Assembly: GCF_030149425.1 (NCBI RefSeq)
Contig: NZ_JASBRQ010000062.1
Coordinates: forward strand, 1 to 58,174
Direction: 5' to 3'
Source: Maricaulis sp.
GTDB lineage: Bacteria > Pseudomonadota > Alphaproteobacteria > Caulobacterales > Maricaulaceae
Length of the DNA stretch: 58,174 bases
Under the pieces are notes generated by a model, which saw only the letters and a program-made list of their open reading frames with translations, had not been told where the DNA came from and did no database searches. Below, piece after piece: positions 17,889 through 27,317 of the stretch. Both the position numbers and the translations under genes were made by a program. Position 1 is the stretch's first letter, and every line of letters starts with the position of its first letter.

Positions 17889-20800
17889 TTGGTAAGTGCC
17901 GGGACCGGTCTGGTTCTGGCCTTGTCGGGGGCGAGCTACGCCTTGGCTCCCGCAAAACCCGAGGCTCATAACGCGAAACAGGCGTTGAGCGACCGGGGCA
18001 GCGAAGCGGATCGACACCGGCGAAGCGACGGGCGCCAAGGCGCCCAGGGCGAGGCCGCAGTCCTTAACGCGGTGATGGAAGAGCTCGGAGCGCTGCGCGC
18101 CGAGCTGTCTGCGACCCGTGCCGAGATCGCGCAATTGCGCCTGCGCGACGGTCAGCGGTCCGATGATGTGTATGAACGCCGTATCGAGCCGGCGGCCCTT
18201 GTCACCCTGGCAGGCGCTGTAATCGCCTTGGCGGTGGAAGAGGATGAAGTACGAGATCCGGAAGCGCAGGCCGCTATTGCCTCGCTGCGGACTCTGATCG
18301 ATGCCCTGCAGGCCGATATCAATGCGCTTCAAACCGGTGGCGGGAAGGACCTGACACTTGCGGCAGCCAATGTTGGTAATGCATGTGGCAATGGTGACGG
18401 CAACGATACGCTGCAATGCGGCGATAGTGCCGATGCCAGCGCCAACCAGGCGACAGCGCTGGGCGATGAGGCCGTTGCGTCAAATTTCGAGGCGACGGCT
18501 GTCGGGCATCTGGCGCTCGCGAGCGGCGATAGCGCTGTTGCGCTGGGCTATGACGCCGAAGCCGTCGGGGACAATTCGATTGCTATAGGCGATTCTGCGC
18601 GCGGTACGGGGCAGGACACTGTGGCCATCGGCCATTCCGCGACCGCCACAGGGACAGATGCGGTCGCCGTGGGCATGGCGACCCAGGCCACGGGTCTAGA
18701 CTCGACCGCGATCGGTGATCGTGCTGAGGCCAGCGGTTCCAATTCGACAGCGGTTGGCTCGCTCGCGGATGCGACGGCCACCGACACGACAGCTTTGGGA
18801 GAAACCGCTGCTGCCAGTGATATTGGCGCTGTTGCCGCGGGTATGGGCGCCCGTGCTGCCGGCCTTCAGACCATCGCGATAGGCAACCATGCCGATGTGT
18901 CGTCCTCAGGCGCTTACAGTATCGCTATTGGCGGCGATCTCGACGGCGATAGTTTTGGCGCTGAGGTTGATGGCACACGCAATATTGCCATCGGGGCCGA
19001 TTCTGAAATCCGCGGGACAAATCAAAGCTCCATCGCGATCGGTACCGAGGCCTTGGCCTCGACCAATAACGCTAGTCGGTCCATCGTCATCGGTGACAGC
19101 GCCGATGTGGGAGCGGATAACTCGATCTCCATAGGCTACAACGCGAGCGCTGCAGCGACGACCGGCGATAATGTCATCGCAATCGGCGCGAACGCGAACG
19201 CGGACGCATCTCATGCAGATTCCGTGGCGCTCGGTGCGGGTGCTGCGACGACACGGGCCAACCAGGTCATCCTCGGCACGACCAGCGAAACCTATACGCT
19301 GGCCGGCCTGACCAGCGCGGCTTCGAGCAGTGCCCAGGGCGCCGTGGCAGGAGTTGTCACCACGGATGCCAGCGGCAATTTGGCGTCTGATGGCGGCGCG
19401 CTGCAGTCCAGTGTGACAACGAACACGTCGAACATCGCAACCAACGTCTCCGATATCGCCCAGAATGCTACTGACATTCTGGCCAATAGCGGTGACATCT
19501 CGCAGAACATCACCGATATCGCGACCAATGCGGCTGACATCACCCAGAACGTCAGTGATATCAACGCCAATGGCCTCGACATCGCGCAGAACGCCGCGGA
19601 TATCAGTGCCAATAACTCCGACATCGCTCAGATCACCTCTGACATTGCTGTTCTGGATTATCTGACCGTCAATTCCACCGCTGCCGCCGCGTCTGCGACC
19701 GGCGCAGAAGCTGTGGCGCTTGGTGGTGGAGCCTCGGCCGCCTTCGACAATTCGACCGCATTGGGCGCCGGAGCGGTAACGACGCGAGCCAACCAGCTCG
19801 TTCTCGGCACGGCGGGCGAAACGATCACTATCGTCGGCATTGCCACCGCGGCGGCGACCGCCGCGCAAGGTGTGGTGGACGGCTTCGTGACCGTGGATGC
19901 GAGTGGCAATCTGGCCTCTGATGGAGGCGCGGCGCTTACTGATATTGCTTCGAATACGGCGGCGATCAATGCGCTGCAGTCGGCGTCGGGCAATCTGCCC
20001 TTCTTTACCACCAATACGACCGGCGGTGCGGCGTCTGCGACCGGTCTCGGTGCTATTGCCATTGGTGGTAGCGCGCAGGCGACGACAACCGGCGCCGTCG
20101 CCATTGGTGAAGGAGCGGTCGCTTCAGGGTCCACGGCGGTGGGTGCCGGTGCGCAGGCCATCGGTGCTGATACCGCGGCCTATGGTCAAAACGCCCTGGC
20201 CACAGCTGTCTCAGCGACAGCACTGGGCGAAAATGCAGAAGCGACAGCACAATACGCGACGGCCGTGGGCGAGGATGCCGAGGCGGCCGCGCAATATGCA
20301 TCCGCACAGGGGCAGGGCGCACGGGCGAGCGGTCAGAATTCGACCGCGGTCGGTGCCGGTGCCAGCGCCTTGTTCGATAATTCCATGGCGCTGGGCTCTG
20401 GCGCGACGGTGACCCGGATCAATCAAATCGTGGTGGGCACGGCGGCCAACACGGTCACCCTGCCTGGCGTGACCAGCGCCGCGTCGACCTCGGCGCAAGG
20501 CAGTGTCAGTGGATTTGTCACCACCGATGCCAGCGGCAATCTGGCCTCTGACGGCGGCGCTGCACTGGCCGATATTGCCCAGAATGCCAGCGATATCGCG
20601 TCGCTGCAGACGGCGAGCAGCGGTACCAGTGATCGCCTGGATGATCTTGAAGTCCAGGTCGATAATCATGAAAACCGCCTGACCACGGCTGAGGGCAATA
20701 TTGCCTCCAACACCGCCGCGATCGGCAATCTGCAGTCGGGCAATGCGGTCAATACGGCTGCGATTGCTGACAACCGGACAGACATTGATGCCAATAGTGC

Positions 20801-21230
20801 GGCGATCGCAGGCAATACACTCAATATCGGTACGCTGCGCACCGACGTGGACAGCAACACCTCGGCTATCGGTGTGCTGCGTTCCGATGTGAGCAACAAT
20901 GCCAGCGCCATCGCGGCTCTGGAATTTGATGTCTCCTCCCTGCAGGTCAATTTCGAATCCCTGACGGCGCAGATGAACCGGACCGATGCCCAGGTGCAGA
21001 TGAATGGCGATGGTATCGCCATTGCCAATGCCTTGTCCGGCTCGACCTGGCTGCAGCAGAACGAGCAATACGCGCTGAGTGCCAATTGGGGCTATTTCAA
21101 TGGCTCCAATGCGCTCGCCATTTCCGGCGCGGCCCGCATCAGCGGCCGCATGTCCGCCAATTTCGGCGTCGGCTATGGCGATCAATCCGGTGAGGTCGGC
21201 GGCCGTGCCGGTGTGCGCTGGGGCTGGTAA
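17889..21230 (+). CDS. YadA-like trimeric autotransporter adhesin (start disrupted)
   Basis: 1113 residues if read from TTG 17889. Trimeric autotransporters stick cells to surfaces and to one another. Residues 150-470 are YadA-type head repeats (patterns such as SxAIGxxAxAxG). A coiled stalk at 512-588 has eleven N-x-x-D-I heptads. Two more head/neck sections follow, each introduced by a near-repeat containing DASGNLASDGG (three copies in all). A second coiled coil leads to the C-terminal YadA anchor, with SANWGYFNGSNALAISG and a final GVRWGW. The natural signal peptide seems to start at ATG 17871, but a TAG at codon 4 interrupts it. Starting at TTG 17889 loses the basic n-region, so export from that start is doubtful. 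It may be a silenced gene or may be rescued by reinitiation. Type V secretion needs the Sec signal and the Bam complex. Confidence 0.85.
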   Translation: MVSAGTGLVLALSGASYALAPAKPEAHNAKQALSDRGSEADRHRRSDGRQGAQGEAAVLNAVMEELGALRAELSATRAEIAQLRLRDGQRSDDVYERRIEPAALVTLAGAVIALAVEEDEVRDPEAQAAIASLRTLIDALQADINALQTGGGKDLTLAAANVGNACGNGDGNDTLQCGDSADASANQATALGDEAVASNFEATAVGHLALASGDSAVALGYDAEAVGDNSIAIGDSARGTGQDTVAIGHSATATGTDAVAVGMATQATGLDSTAIGDRAEASGSNSTAVGSLADATATDTTALGETAAASDIGAVAAGMGARAAGLQTIAIGNHADVSSSGAYSIAIGGDLDGDSFGAEVDGTRNIAIGADSEIRGTNQSSIAIGTEALASTNNASRSIVIGDSADVGADNSISIGYNASAAATTGDNVIAIGANANADASHADSVALGAGAATTRANQVILGTTSETYTLAGLTSAASSSAQGAVAGVVTTDASGNLASDGGALQSSVTTNTSNIATNVSDIAQNATDILANSGDISQNITDIATNAADITQNVSDINANGLDIAQNAADISANNSDIAQITSDIAVLDYLTVNSTAAAASATGAEAVALGGGASAAFDNSTALGAGAVTTRANQLVLGTAGETITIVGIATAAATAAQGVVDGFVTVDASGNLASDGGAALTDIASNTAAINALQSASGNLPFFTTNTTGGAASATGLGAIAIGGSAQATTTGAVAIGEGAVASGSTAVGAGAQAIGADTAAYGQNALATAVSATALGENAEATAQYATAVGEDAEAAAQYASAQGQGARASGQNSTAVGAGASALFDNSMALGSGATVTRINQIVVGTAANTVTLPGVTSAASTSAQGSVSGFVTTDASGNLASDGGAALADIAQNASDIASLQTASSGTSDRLDDLEVQVDNHENRLTTAEGNIASNTAAIGNLQSGNAVNTAAIADNRTDIDANSAAIAGNTLNIGTLRTDVDSNTSAIGVLRSDVSNNASAIAALEFDVSSLQVNFESLTAQMNRTDAQVQMNGDGIAIANALSGSTWLQQNEQYALSANWGYFNGSNALAISGAARISGRMSANFGVGYGDQSGEVGGRAGVRWGW
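19422..19652 (+). repeat. Eleven coding heptad repeats (N-x-x-D-I-x-x)
   Basis: Eleven consecutive 21-base units encode 7-residue units such as NVSDIAQ, NATDILA, NITDIAT and NNSDIAQ. Ile falls in coiled-coil position a and Asn in position d. Asn at d in trimeric autotransporter stalks is known to bind anions in the core. Units differ at the DNA level, so this is an old array. Confidence 0.85.
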
Positions 21231-21365
21231 GTGATCGCGCAAAAAGTGCGCCGTGTCCCAGGCAAGTGGTCACAAAACCGGCTAATTGTGCCGCGAAACC
21301 TTGCTGTGCCGGCCATCCTGTAGAAATCTGCGGGCTGGGGATTGGGTCTGTTTCAGGGGATTGTT

Positions 21366-22982
21366 TTGCGGAATTTATTTCAAAGCGCCGGGCTAGCCTT
21401 GTTCGCAGCCCTTAGTCTGACCGTTGCCGCCGCGGCGATGATTCCACCGCCGCTGGAAGAGAATGAACTCGTCCCCGCCCTGCGCCGCGGCGATGCCGAG
21501 ACAGCATTGAGCCACGCGCACCAGGCGTGGCGCGTGATGGAAGACCCAGACGGCCTGCCGCCCCTCTACTACGCCCTGACGCCTGAAGTGCAGAACCGGT
21601 TCACGCCGGAGGAACAGGACCGTATCGTCAACACGCTCATCGCCGCGCATGGGCGGCGCTTTGAGAACCGCTCCATCTTGCTCACCCATCTTGCGGCCTA
21701 TGGCAGTGCGGACCGGTTCATCGAGGAAGCGCTCGCCATAGCGGAAATTCTAGAGAGCCAGGGGCGCTATCTCAATCAGGAATCCTTTTTCCTGACGACC
21801 ACGCAGCGCGAGCAGGACCATTGGTCCGGCTATGGCCCGACGGCGGATTCATGCCCGCTGATCATGCATGTCTATTACAGCTATATGGGCGCGCCCGAAG
21901 GCTCGGTTCAGATGCAACAGGCTGAGCGCAAGTTCGCCTTCCTGATGAACCCCTATCTCGGTTCCCTGATTTTCGATCCGGAGGCTGAAGCCTTCATTCG
22001 CGAGCAGGGCGTGCCGGCGTCGGGCAGTTTCGCATCGCGCCTTGCAAGGGCCAATGAACGGCACGAGATGGATGTCGTGCAGTCCTATATCGACGCCATG
22101 TCGCCCCGTATCGAGCAGATGCGTCGCATGACCACGGACACTGAACGCTGGGCCCAAGAGGCCGATTATGAAGAACGCAATCTGGCATATAATGTCGATC
22201 TGCGCCGTCAGACCCGTCCGGGCGCTCGTTTCGAGCCGTCACGGTGGGATTATTACCGGCACTTCCGGGTGGATGTGAATGTCGAGTGCAGCGTGCGGAC
22301 GCCGACCGTCCCCTATATGACCGGCTATGATCTGGACATAAGGCATGACCTCGCCCCGCTGGAACATCCTGCACTTTATGAAGAACTCGCCCGCGCGAAC
22401 CTGGACGAGCGCTATGCCCCTCGGGTCCAGCGCCTGATCCGCACCATGCGTGCCGTGGAGTCCTTCGATCAGAGCGGGTTCGATTATTTCACCGAGGGCT
22501 GGCGCAGCACCTATCGCGAGCGCGCCCGGACCGCGGCTTATTTGGCGCGCCTGGAGGATATTGAACGCCGGGAGCGGGAGTTCTACGCCCGACAGGCCCG
22601 CGAAGCGAATGAACCCGGCCTGCTGGAAGAATTTTTCGGCGGTATGGCCGACGGGCTGGGCGCGCTGGCCGAAGGCCTGGCCCAGGCGCAGGCCTATGAT
22701 CAGAACTATGGCCAGTCCTCATATGGCCAGAGCGGCGGCAACTACAGCTATCCCGGGAATTATCAAACCGGATTGTCAAACGCGACCCGCCCCTCCTATT
22801 CCGGCTCCCCGGGCGCGGGTTGCGACTTCCAATGCACGCCGGGAAATGACGCTGATTGCGAGCGCCAGGTGGCGGCCTATGAGCAATGTCTGTCGAGGGC
22901 GAATTCACAGTCCAATGCGATCTTCACCAACACTTATGGCCGCGCCAGCGGCGACCGGACCAACACGGCGGCGCCGAATTGA
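21366..22982 (+). CDS. Exported protein of unknown function
   Basis: 538 residues from TTG 21366, with CAGGGGA 5 bases upstream; an in-frame TTG at 21342 lacks such a site. The N terminus RNLFQSAGLALFAALSLTVAAAA is a signal peptide. The middle is mostly helical with many Arg, Glu and aromatic residues and several Cys (SCPLIMH, NVECSVR). A coiled, acidic segment ends EEFFGGMADGLGALAEGLAQAQ. The last 100 residues switch to a Gln/Tyr/Gly/Ser-rich stretch (NYGQSSYGQSGG, YSYPGNYQTG) with paired cysteines (GCDFQC...DC...QC). I recognise no family. It follows the adhesin by 135 bases in the same direction and may act at the surface with it, but this is only positional. Confidence 0.65.
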   Translation: MRNLFQSAGLALFAALSLTVAAAAMIPPPLEENELVPALRRGDAETALSHAHQAWRVMEDPDGLPPLYYALTPEVQNRFTPEEQDRIVNTLIAAHGRRFENRSILLTHLAAYGSADRFIEEALAIAEILESQGRYLNQESFFLTTTQREQDHWSGYGPTADSCPLIMHVYYSYMGAPEGSVQMQQAERKFAFLMNPYLGSLIFDPEAEAFIREQGVPASGSFASRLARANERHEMDVVQSYIDAMSPRIEQMRRMTTDTERWAQEADYEERNLAYNVDLRRQTRPGARFEPSRWDYYRHFRVDVNVECSVRTPTVPYMTGYDLDIRHDLAPLEHPALYEELARANLDERYAPRVQRLIRTMRAVESFDQSGFDYFTEGWRSTYRERARTAAYLARLEDIERREREFYARQAREANEPGLLEEFFGGMADGLGALAEGLAQAQAYDQNYGQSSYGQSGGNYSYPGNYQTGLSNATRPSYSGSPGAGCDFQCTPGNDADCERQVAAYEQCLSRANSQSNAIFTNTYGRASGDRTNTAAPN

Positions 22983-23107
22983 TCCGACTGTGAAGCCGGG
23001 ATCTGCTCCGGAAAAACGGAAGTAGTCCCAGCCCTCACAGAGACATCGGTTTACGGTCCCGCTTCAATGCGGATGGCGCGCGAGAGTATTGGGCGCCTGC
23101 CGGTTAT

Positions 23108-24499
23108 TTAGTCTGACGGGATCAGGGTGATGTCAGTCTGTCGGCCATCGAGGAAGCGCACGCTGACGCCGTCGAAATAGGCGTCTTCCTCGGTGCGGAA
23201 GTCGACCCGCTGGCCACCCCATTCGGGAACCGCGCTGTAGGATGTCAGCTCGATCGACCAGGCCGTATTGGCATTAACCTGACCGGCACCGCGCGGATCC
23301 GGATCCTGATTGTCCCAGAAGCCGATCGCAGGTCCGGCGCCATGCCCGTGCAGGCCGATCGGGTGGGTGTAAATAGACGGGTCTAGCCCCTCGGCGATCG
23401 CTTCGGCCCGGGCCCGGGCGAGAACTTCATTGCCGCTGCGGCCGGTCCGGAAATGGGTCAGCAGTATATCCTGGACCCGGTTGCTGGCCTCTAAGCCCCG
23501 CACAAGGCCGGTCGGTGCCTCGGTTTCCCCCGGTCTGAGCACATAGGCGAGATGCTGGGTGTCGGTATTGAGGCGAAGATAGGTGATGCCGAAATCTGTC
23601 CACAGCAGATCGCCCGGCTCGATGACCGTGTCGCCGCTGAGCATGCCGTTATGGCCTTGCCGCTGAATGCCCAGCGAGGGGTGAAACCAGGGGCGCAGCC
23701 CGAGCCGCGAGAGCTCTTCGCGGTACCACCAGCGCACATCATCGGCCGTGGTCACGCCGGGCGTAATGACCTCGCGTGACAGGGCCTTGCCGATCACGGC
23801 ATGCGCAGTGCGGACAATCGCGGGATAGATGTCTATTTCCCGCGGCGTACGTGTTTCCAGCCAGCGTATGGCGAGGGTCTCGCCGGAGACGATGCGATCC
23901 TCATAGGTATCCGGCAGGGCGTCGGTCATCAGCCGGTACTGGCTCAGCGTCATACCGTCGCCGAAAGCGGACAGGTCGGAGAAATTGATCGCGATACTGT
24001 CCGGATCTCGCTCGGCAACGATATCTGCGACGGCTTTCCACTGGTCCGGCTCCACCGCCGGGTCCCAGGCCGGTTCGAAAAGTCCGGCCAGTCCGTAGCG
24101 GCTGACAGTGAGGCGCTCGACCGGGCCGCCATCGCCGGGATCGAAGAAGATCAGGATGGTACGCCGGCGTGCGGCCATGCTGCGTGCATCCAGCATGGTG
24201 GCGATGACCGGCTCTTCGAAATATTCCCGCGCCATCAGCAGCCACATCGAGACACCTTGTTCGCGCATGATTTGCGGGATCACGGTATCGAGCCGCTCGG
24301 CCAGAATGTCATCGATTAGGGCGGCGCGATCGCGCAGTGGCAGGACTGGGGGCAGCTCCGGCGCCGCTTGCTCGGTTTCGCTGATCGCGATTTCCGGCGG
24401 CGCCGTCTGCGCCAATCCGGGCGCCTGCAACACGGCGCATGCGGTCAGGGCCACTGCGCCAAGCCAGGCTGGGCGGTGAGTGCGGTGGTTGTGCGTCAT
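23108..24499 (-). CDS. Exported M24 family metallopeptidase (Xaa-Pro aminopeptidase-like)
   Basis: 463 residues from ATG 24499, preceded by GGGGGAG at 8 bases; an upstream ATG at 24532 is less well placed. A signal peptide (RPAWLGAVALTACAVL ... LAQ) precedes the mature protein. An N-terminal creatinase-like domain is followed by the pita-bread catalytic domain. The metal ligands can be placed: Asp in LLWTDFG, Asp in RLNTDTQ, His in GLHGHGAG, Glu in SIELTSY and Glu in FRTEEDAYF. These enzymes remove N-terminal residues before proline; the substrate here is unknown. The gene is divergent from the seven-gene operon, with 260 bases between the two starts. Confidence 0.85.
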   Translation of the reverse strand: MTHNHRTHRPAWLGAVALTACAVLQAPGLAQTAPPEIAISETEQAAPELPPVLPLRDRAALIDDILAERLDTVIPQIMREQGVSMWLLMAREYFEEPVIATMLDARSMAARRRTILIFFDPGDGGPVERLTVSRYGLAGLFEPAWDPAVEPDQWKAVADIVAERDPDSIAINFSDLSAFGDGMTLSQYRLMTDALPDTYEDRIVSGETLAIRWLETRTPREIDIYPAIVRTAHAVIGKALSREVITPGVTTADDVRWWYREELSRLGLRPWFHPSLGIQRQGHNGMLSGDTVIEPGDLLWTDFGITYLRLNTDTQHLAYVLRPGETEAPTGLVRGLEASNRVQDILLTHFRTGRSGNEVLARARAEAIAEGLDPSIYTHPIGLHGHGAGPAIGFWDNQDPDPRGAGQVNANTAWSIELTSYSAVPEWGGQRVDFRTEEDAYFDGVSVRFLDGRQTDITLIPSD

Positions 24500-24650
24500 G
24501 ATCGTTGCTCCCCCGAGTGCATCGTTTTTCACGCTCGCATCTGTGCGCGCTCAGTGCCAGTCGGAGCTTCACCAGTAAAGTATCTAAGCGTGCGTAGGGC
24601 AAATAATCGCGCTTTTGGTTAAAAAGTCTCGACAAGGTTGTATCGGAAGC

Positions 24651-24663
24651 TTAGGATTCCTAA
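24651..24663. promoter_or_regulatory. Candidate operator upstream of the seven-gene operon
   Basis: TTAGGA-T-TCCTAA is a perfect 6-base inverted repeat about 97 bases before the first start codon of the operon and within the divergent promoter region. It resembles a dimeric regulator site, but no cognate regulator is seen nearby. Confidence 0.3.
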
Positions 24664-24759
24664 AGGTCGTATGGGCGCGTGTCGTAAGCGCCGATCTTTT
24701 CAGTGATTTTGAAATCCACAGCCAGCTTGAAGAAGCGGCGAGATTGGGCGGAGGACAGC

Positions 24760-27144
24760 ATGCTTAGTATTTTGCGCCGGGGAACGGTTCTGATTGGCGG
24801 TACATCCTTTGAGTTTCATGGAGACAATGACAACTCCAGGATATTTTACGTAACACCTCAGCCGCAATTCGTCATGAATGGCGATTTGCCGGCGATCGAG
24901 CTGGTCACCTACCAAACCAGTGATGCTACCAACGGCTCCGGTTACGCCCTGCTGCAGGTCGAGCTGGGTGTTCCCGAAGCCGCGCTCGGTCCGATCGCCG
25001 CTGAGATCAATACGCTGTTTGGTGTTTCCGACCCGATCTTCCAGACGCTGGCCGTGCAGTCAGGAACAATCGTGCAAGTCACTTATCCTGACGGAGAGGG
25101 CGGTACGACCGGGGTTCAGGTCACTGCTTCGGACTTCGCATCCAATCGCGCCATCGCGCAATTGGAGCTCAGCGCCAAACAGATGACCGAGGTGAAGAAG
25201 GTCATGGAAGGAGGCGGCAGCAGCCCGTTCCAGATCCAGTATTCGGTTGTGGTGCCGTCCTTCATGCCGGCTGTCACCGTCGAGCTTTCCTTCGATAGCT
25301 CGATCGCGTTCGAATATGAGGTGACCTCGCACGCGCACAAGAAATGGGCCCACAAGACCCAGTACACCTACGACATCTCAAAACAACTGACAGCGTCGAA
25401 CGCTTCCAAGATCACCATCAACAAGATTGACCCGACAATCTCTGAAGATGTCATCGATCATTTGCGCTCCTGGGCACAAAGCGTGATCGAGGCGCGCGTG
25501 GCTGAAGAGGTGAACAAGCAGATCGCGCTCCTCTCTACCAGCGGCGGGCTGCAATCCTTCTCGGTTCGCGATCTGTCGTCCTTCAGCGAGACCTATGCGG
25601 AAAACCAGACCGTGATGTGGCGCGTTCGGCCAACTGCGACCCTGCCCTCATTCGGCCAGCTTGGCTTGAGCCGTACCGAATGGGAGACGCTGGAGCAGGA
25701 TGTGGATGTCCGCCAATTCGTCATGAAGCTGATCCCGAACGTCAAATTCAAAAGCGATGCGCTGGCTCCGTCCCTTGCCGCGGGCGGCAATATCCATCCC
25801 GGCAAAAACCCCTTCATGGACCTCATCCAGCCGTTGAAATCGCTCGATGTCACCATCGACTACCCGACGCTGGATGGCAGTGAGCATCGGACCGTCAACC
25901 TGACGTCAGACAAGCCGCACGTCTGGAGTGCCAAATGGGATGATAAGGCGGGCGGCCAGTATACGCTCAACTACATCGCAACCTATGCAGACGGAACAAC
26001 GATCAAGGGCTCGCTCAATAATCTAACCGAGAGCATCTACACGCTGACCCTGGCCGATGTAGGTACGTTGAACGTGACGTTCAACGCCGACAAGTTCTTC
26101 GGCCTGGCGGGCGGCGGCGGCGGTGGCGCTGGCGCTGGCGTCTCTGGTGGCATAGCCGATGTCGAAAGCCTGATCATTTCAGCTGTGTTCGAAGTGCCGG
26201 GTGAGGCACCGATCCCGCAGACCTTTACGCTGGACAAGCAGAGCCCTGTCCACACCGTGTCCAGCCTCCGAAAGGCGCCCTTGGCTACCAGCTATGCCTA
26301 CACCATCACCTATTATTTCAAGCCGGACACCAAGGCGAACCCCTACACTTCCAATGTCCGGACGGATAATCAGCAATTTGTCGACATCTCTGGTCCTGAC
26401 ATGACCAAGTCAATTCCAATCCTGGTTGATATGGGCTCGGGCACTGCTGCCGACCCGAAAGTCGTTAGCCTGACGGCGGACTTCTATTATGACGGGACGC
26501 CGGTGTTTCCGGACATTAAGGCGAGCAAGGCTTTGCCCAAGCCGACCCAGTCGAGCCCGGTCCAGTTCAACTTCTCACCGGAAGGCAAAAAGACCTTCCA
26601 GTCAGTCAATCTTGACGTTTTTGCCGCCAGCAATCTGTCACCGCTGACGCTTTCGGCATCGGGGTTTACCGCGGACGGCGATACCTTGACCTGGGGGCCG
26701 GTCCAATTCGACCCCTTAGCTATCCCGTCCATGATGTTCATGGCCAAGAAGCCCTTCACCATAGTAGAAATGGACCCGGCGATTGTGGACTGGAAAACCG
26801 GTCCGACCGGCGCTGCCGATACGTTGAAATACATTTCCGTCCGCATTGCCTCGGCGTCCTTCAAAACCTCCAGCCCCGAGAGCCAGGTGACGATCCATCC
26901 GAGCTCACCGGATCAAAAGATTGGCTTTGATCAGCAACAGGGATGTGCGCCGTCCGCTTTTGTCCGCCTTGCTCAGCTTGAGCCCGGATTCTTCGATCTC
27001 AGCTTCGACTGGGTAGCGGAGTATGTCTATGAAAAGGCGGGTGTTGTGGAGGTTAAGGGCACGGCTGACGGCACCTCGATGACGCTGCCGAAGTCGGCAG
27101 CACCCGCCAAGGCCGCGCCTGCCCTCGCGCCGGCCGGCGCCTGA
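24760..27144 (+). CDS. Operon protein A: large modular beta-sandwich protein, unknown function
   Basis: 794 residues from ATG 24760 (GGAGG 5 bases upstream). No signal peptide or membrane segment. Three parts can be told apart. Residues 24-187 form a module with IFYVTPQPQF, FGVSDPIFQTL and IQYSVVVPSF; it is similar to the whole of protein E (30470-31093). Residues 228-420 form a module with YAENQTVMWRVRPTATLPS and a WDxxxxxQYTLNYIATYADG-like strand; it is similar to the C terminus of the giant protein G. A Gly linker (450-464) leads to repeated beta-sandwich units, and the last one (FDWVAEYVYE...) resembles the end of protein B. It is the first gene of the operon. The function is unknown; a structural or binding role is the plain inference. 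Confidence 0.75.
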   Translation: MLSILRRGTVLIGGTSFEFHGDNDNSRIFYVTPQPQFVMNGDLPAIELVTYQTSDATNGSGYALLQVELGVPEAALGPIAAEINTLFGVSDPIFQTLAVQSGTIVQVTYPDGEGGTTGVQVTASDFASNRAIAQLELSAKQMTEVKKVMEGGGSSPFQIQYSVVVPSFMPAVTVELSFDSSIAFEYEVTSHAHKKWAHKTQYTYDISKQLTASNASKITINKIDPTISEDVIDHLRSWAQSVIEARVAEEVNKQIALLSTSGGLQSFSVRDLSSFSETYAENQTVMWRVRPTATLPSFGQLGLSRTEWETLEQDVDVRQFVMKLIPNVKFKSDALAPSLAAGGNIHPGKNPFMDLIQPLKSLDVTIDYPTLDGSEHRTVNLTSDKPHVWSAKWDDKAGGQYTLNYIATYADGTTIKGSLNNLTESIYTLTLADVGTLNVTFNADKFFGLAGGGGGGAGAGVSGGIADVESLIISAVFEVPGEAPIPQTFTLDKQSPVHTVSSLRKAPLATSYAYTITYYFKPDTKANPYTSNVRTDNQQFVDISGPDMTKSIPILVDMGSGTAADPKVVSLTADFYYDGTPVFPDIKASKALPKPTQSSPVQFNFSPEGKKTFQSVNLDVFAASNLSPLTLSASGFTADGDTLTWGPVQFDPLAIPSMMFMAKKPFTIVEMDPAIVDWKTGPTGAADTLKYISVRIASASFKTSSPESQVTIHPSSPDQKIGFDQQQGCAPSAFVRLAQLEPGFFDLSFDWVAEYVYEKAGVVEVKGTADGTSMTLPKSAAPAKAAPALAPAGA

Positions 27145-27317
27145 CGTATCGATCAGGCCGGTTGCTGGCAGTGATCCAATTCGCTTGCCGCCAACCGGTC
27201 TGACAGCACCCGCACGGAGGGTAATACCGCAGCTATCGACTGACGCCCTTTTCGGAGCGCTTGAGAGTCGAGGCCGCCGGCCTCCTGCAAAACTGTGCAC
27301 CTGTCTCGAGGTTCGTC

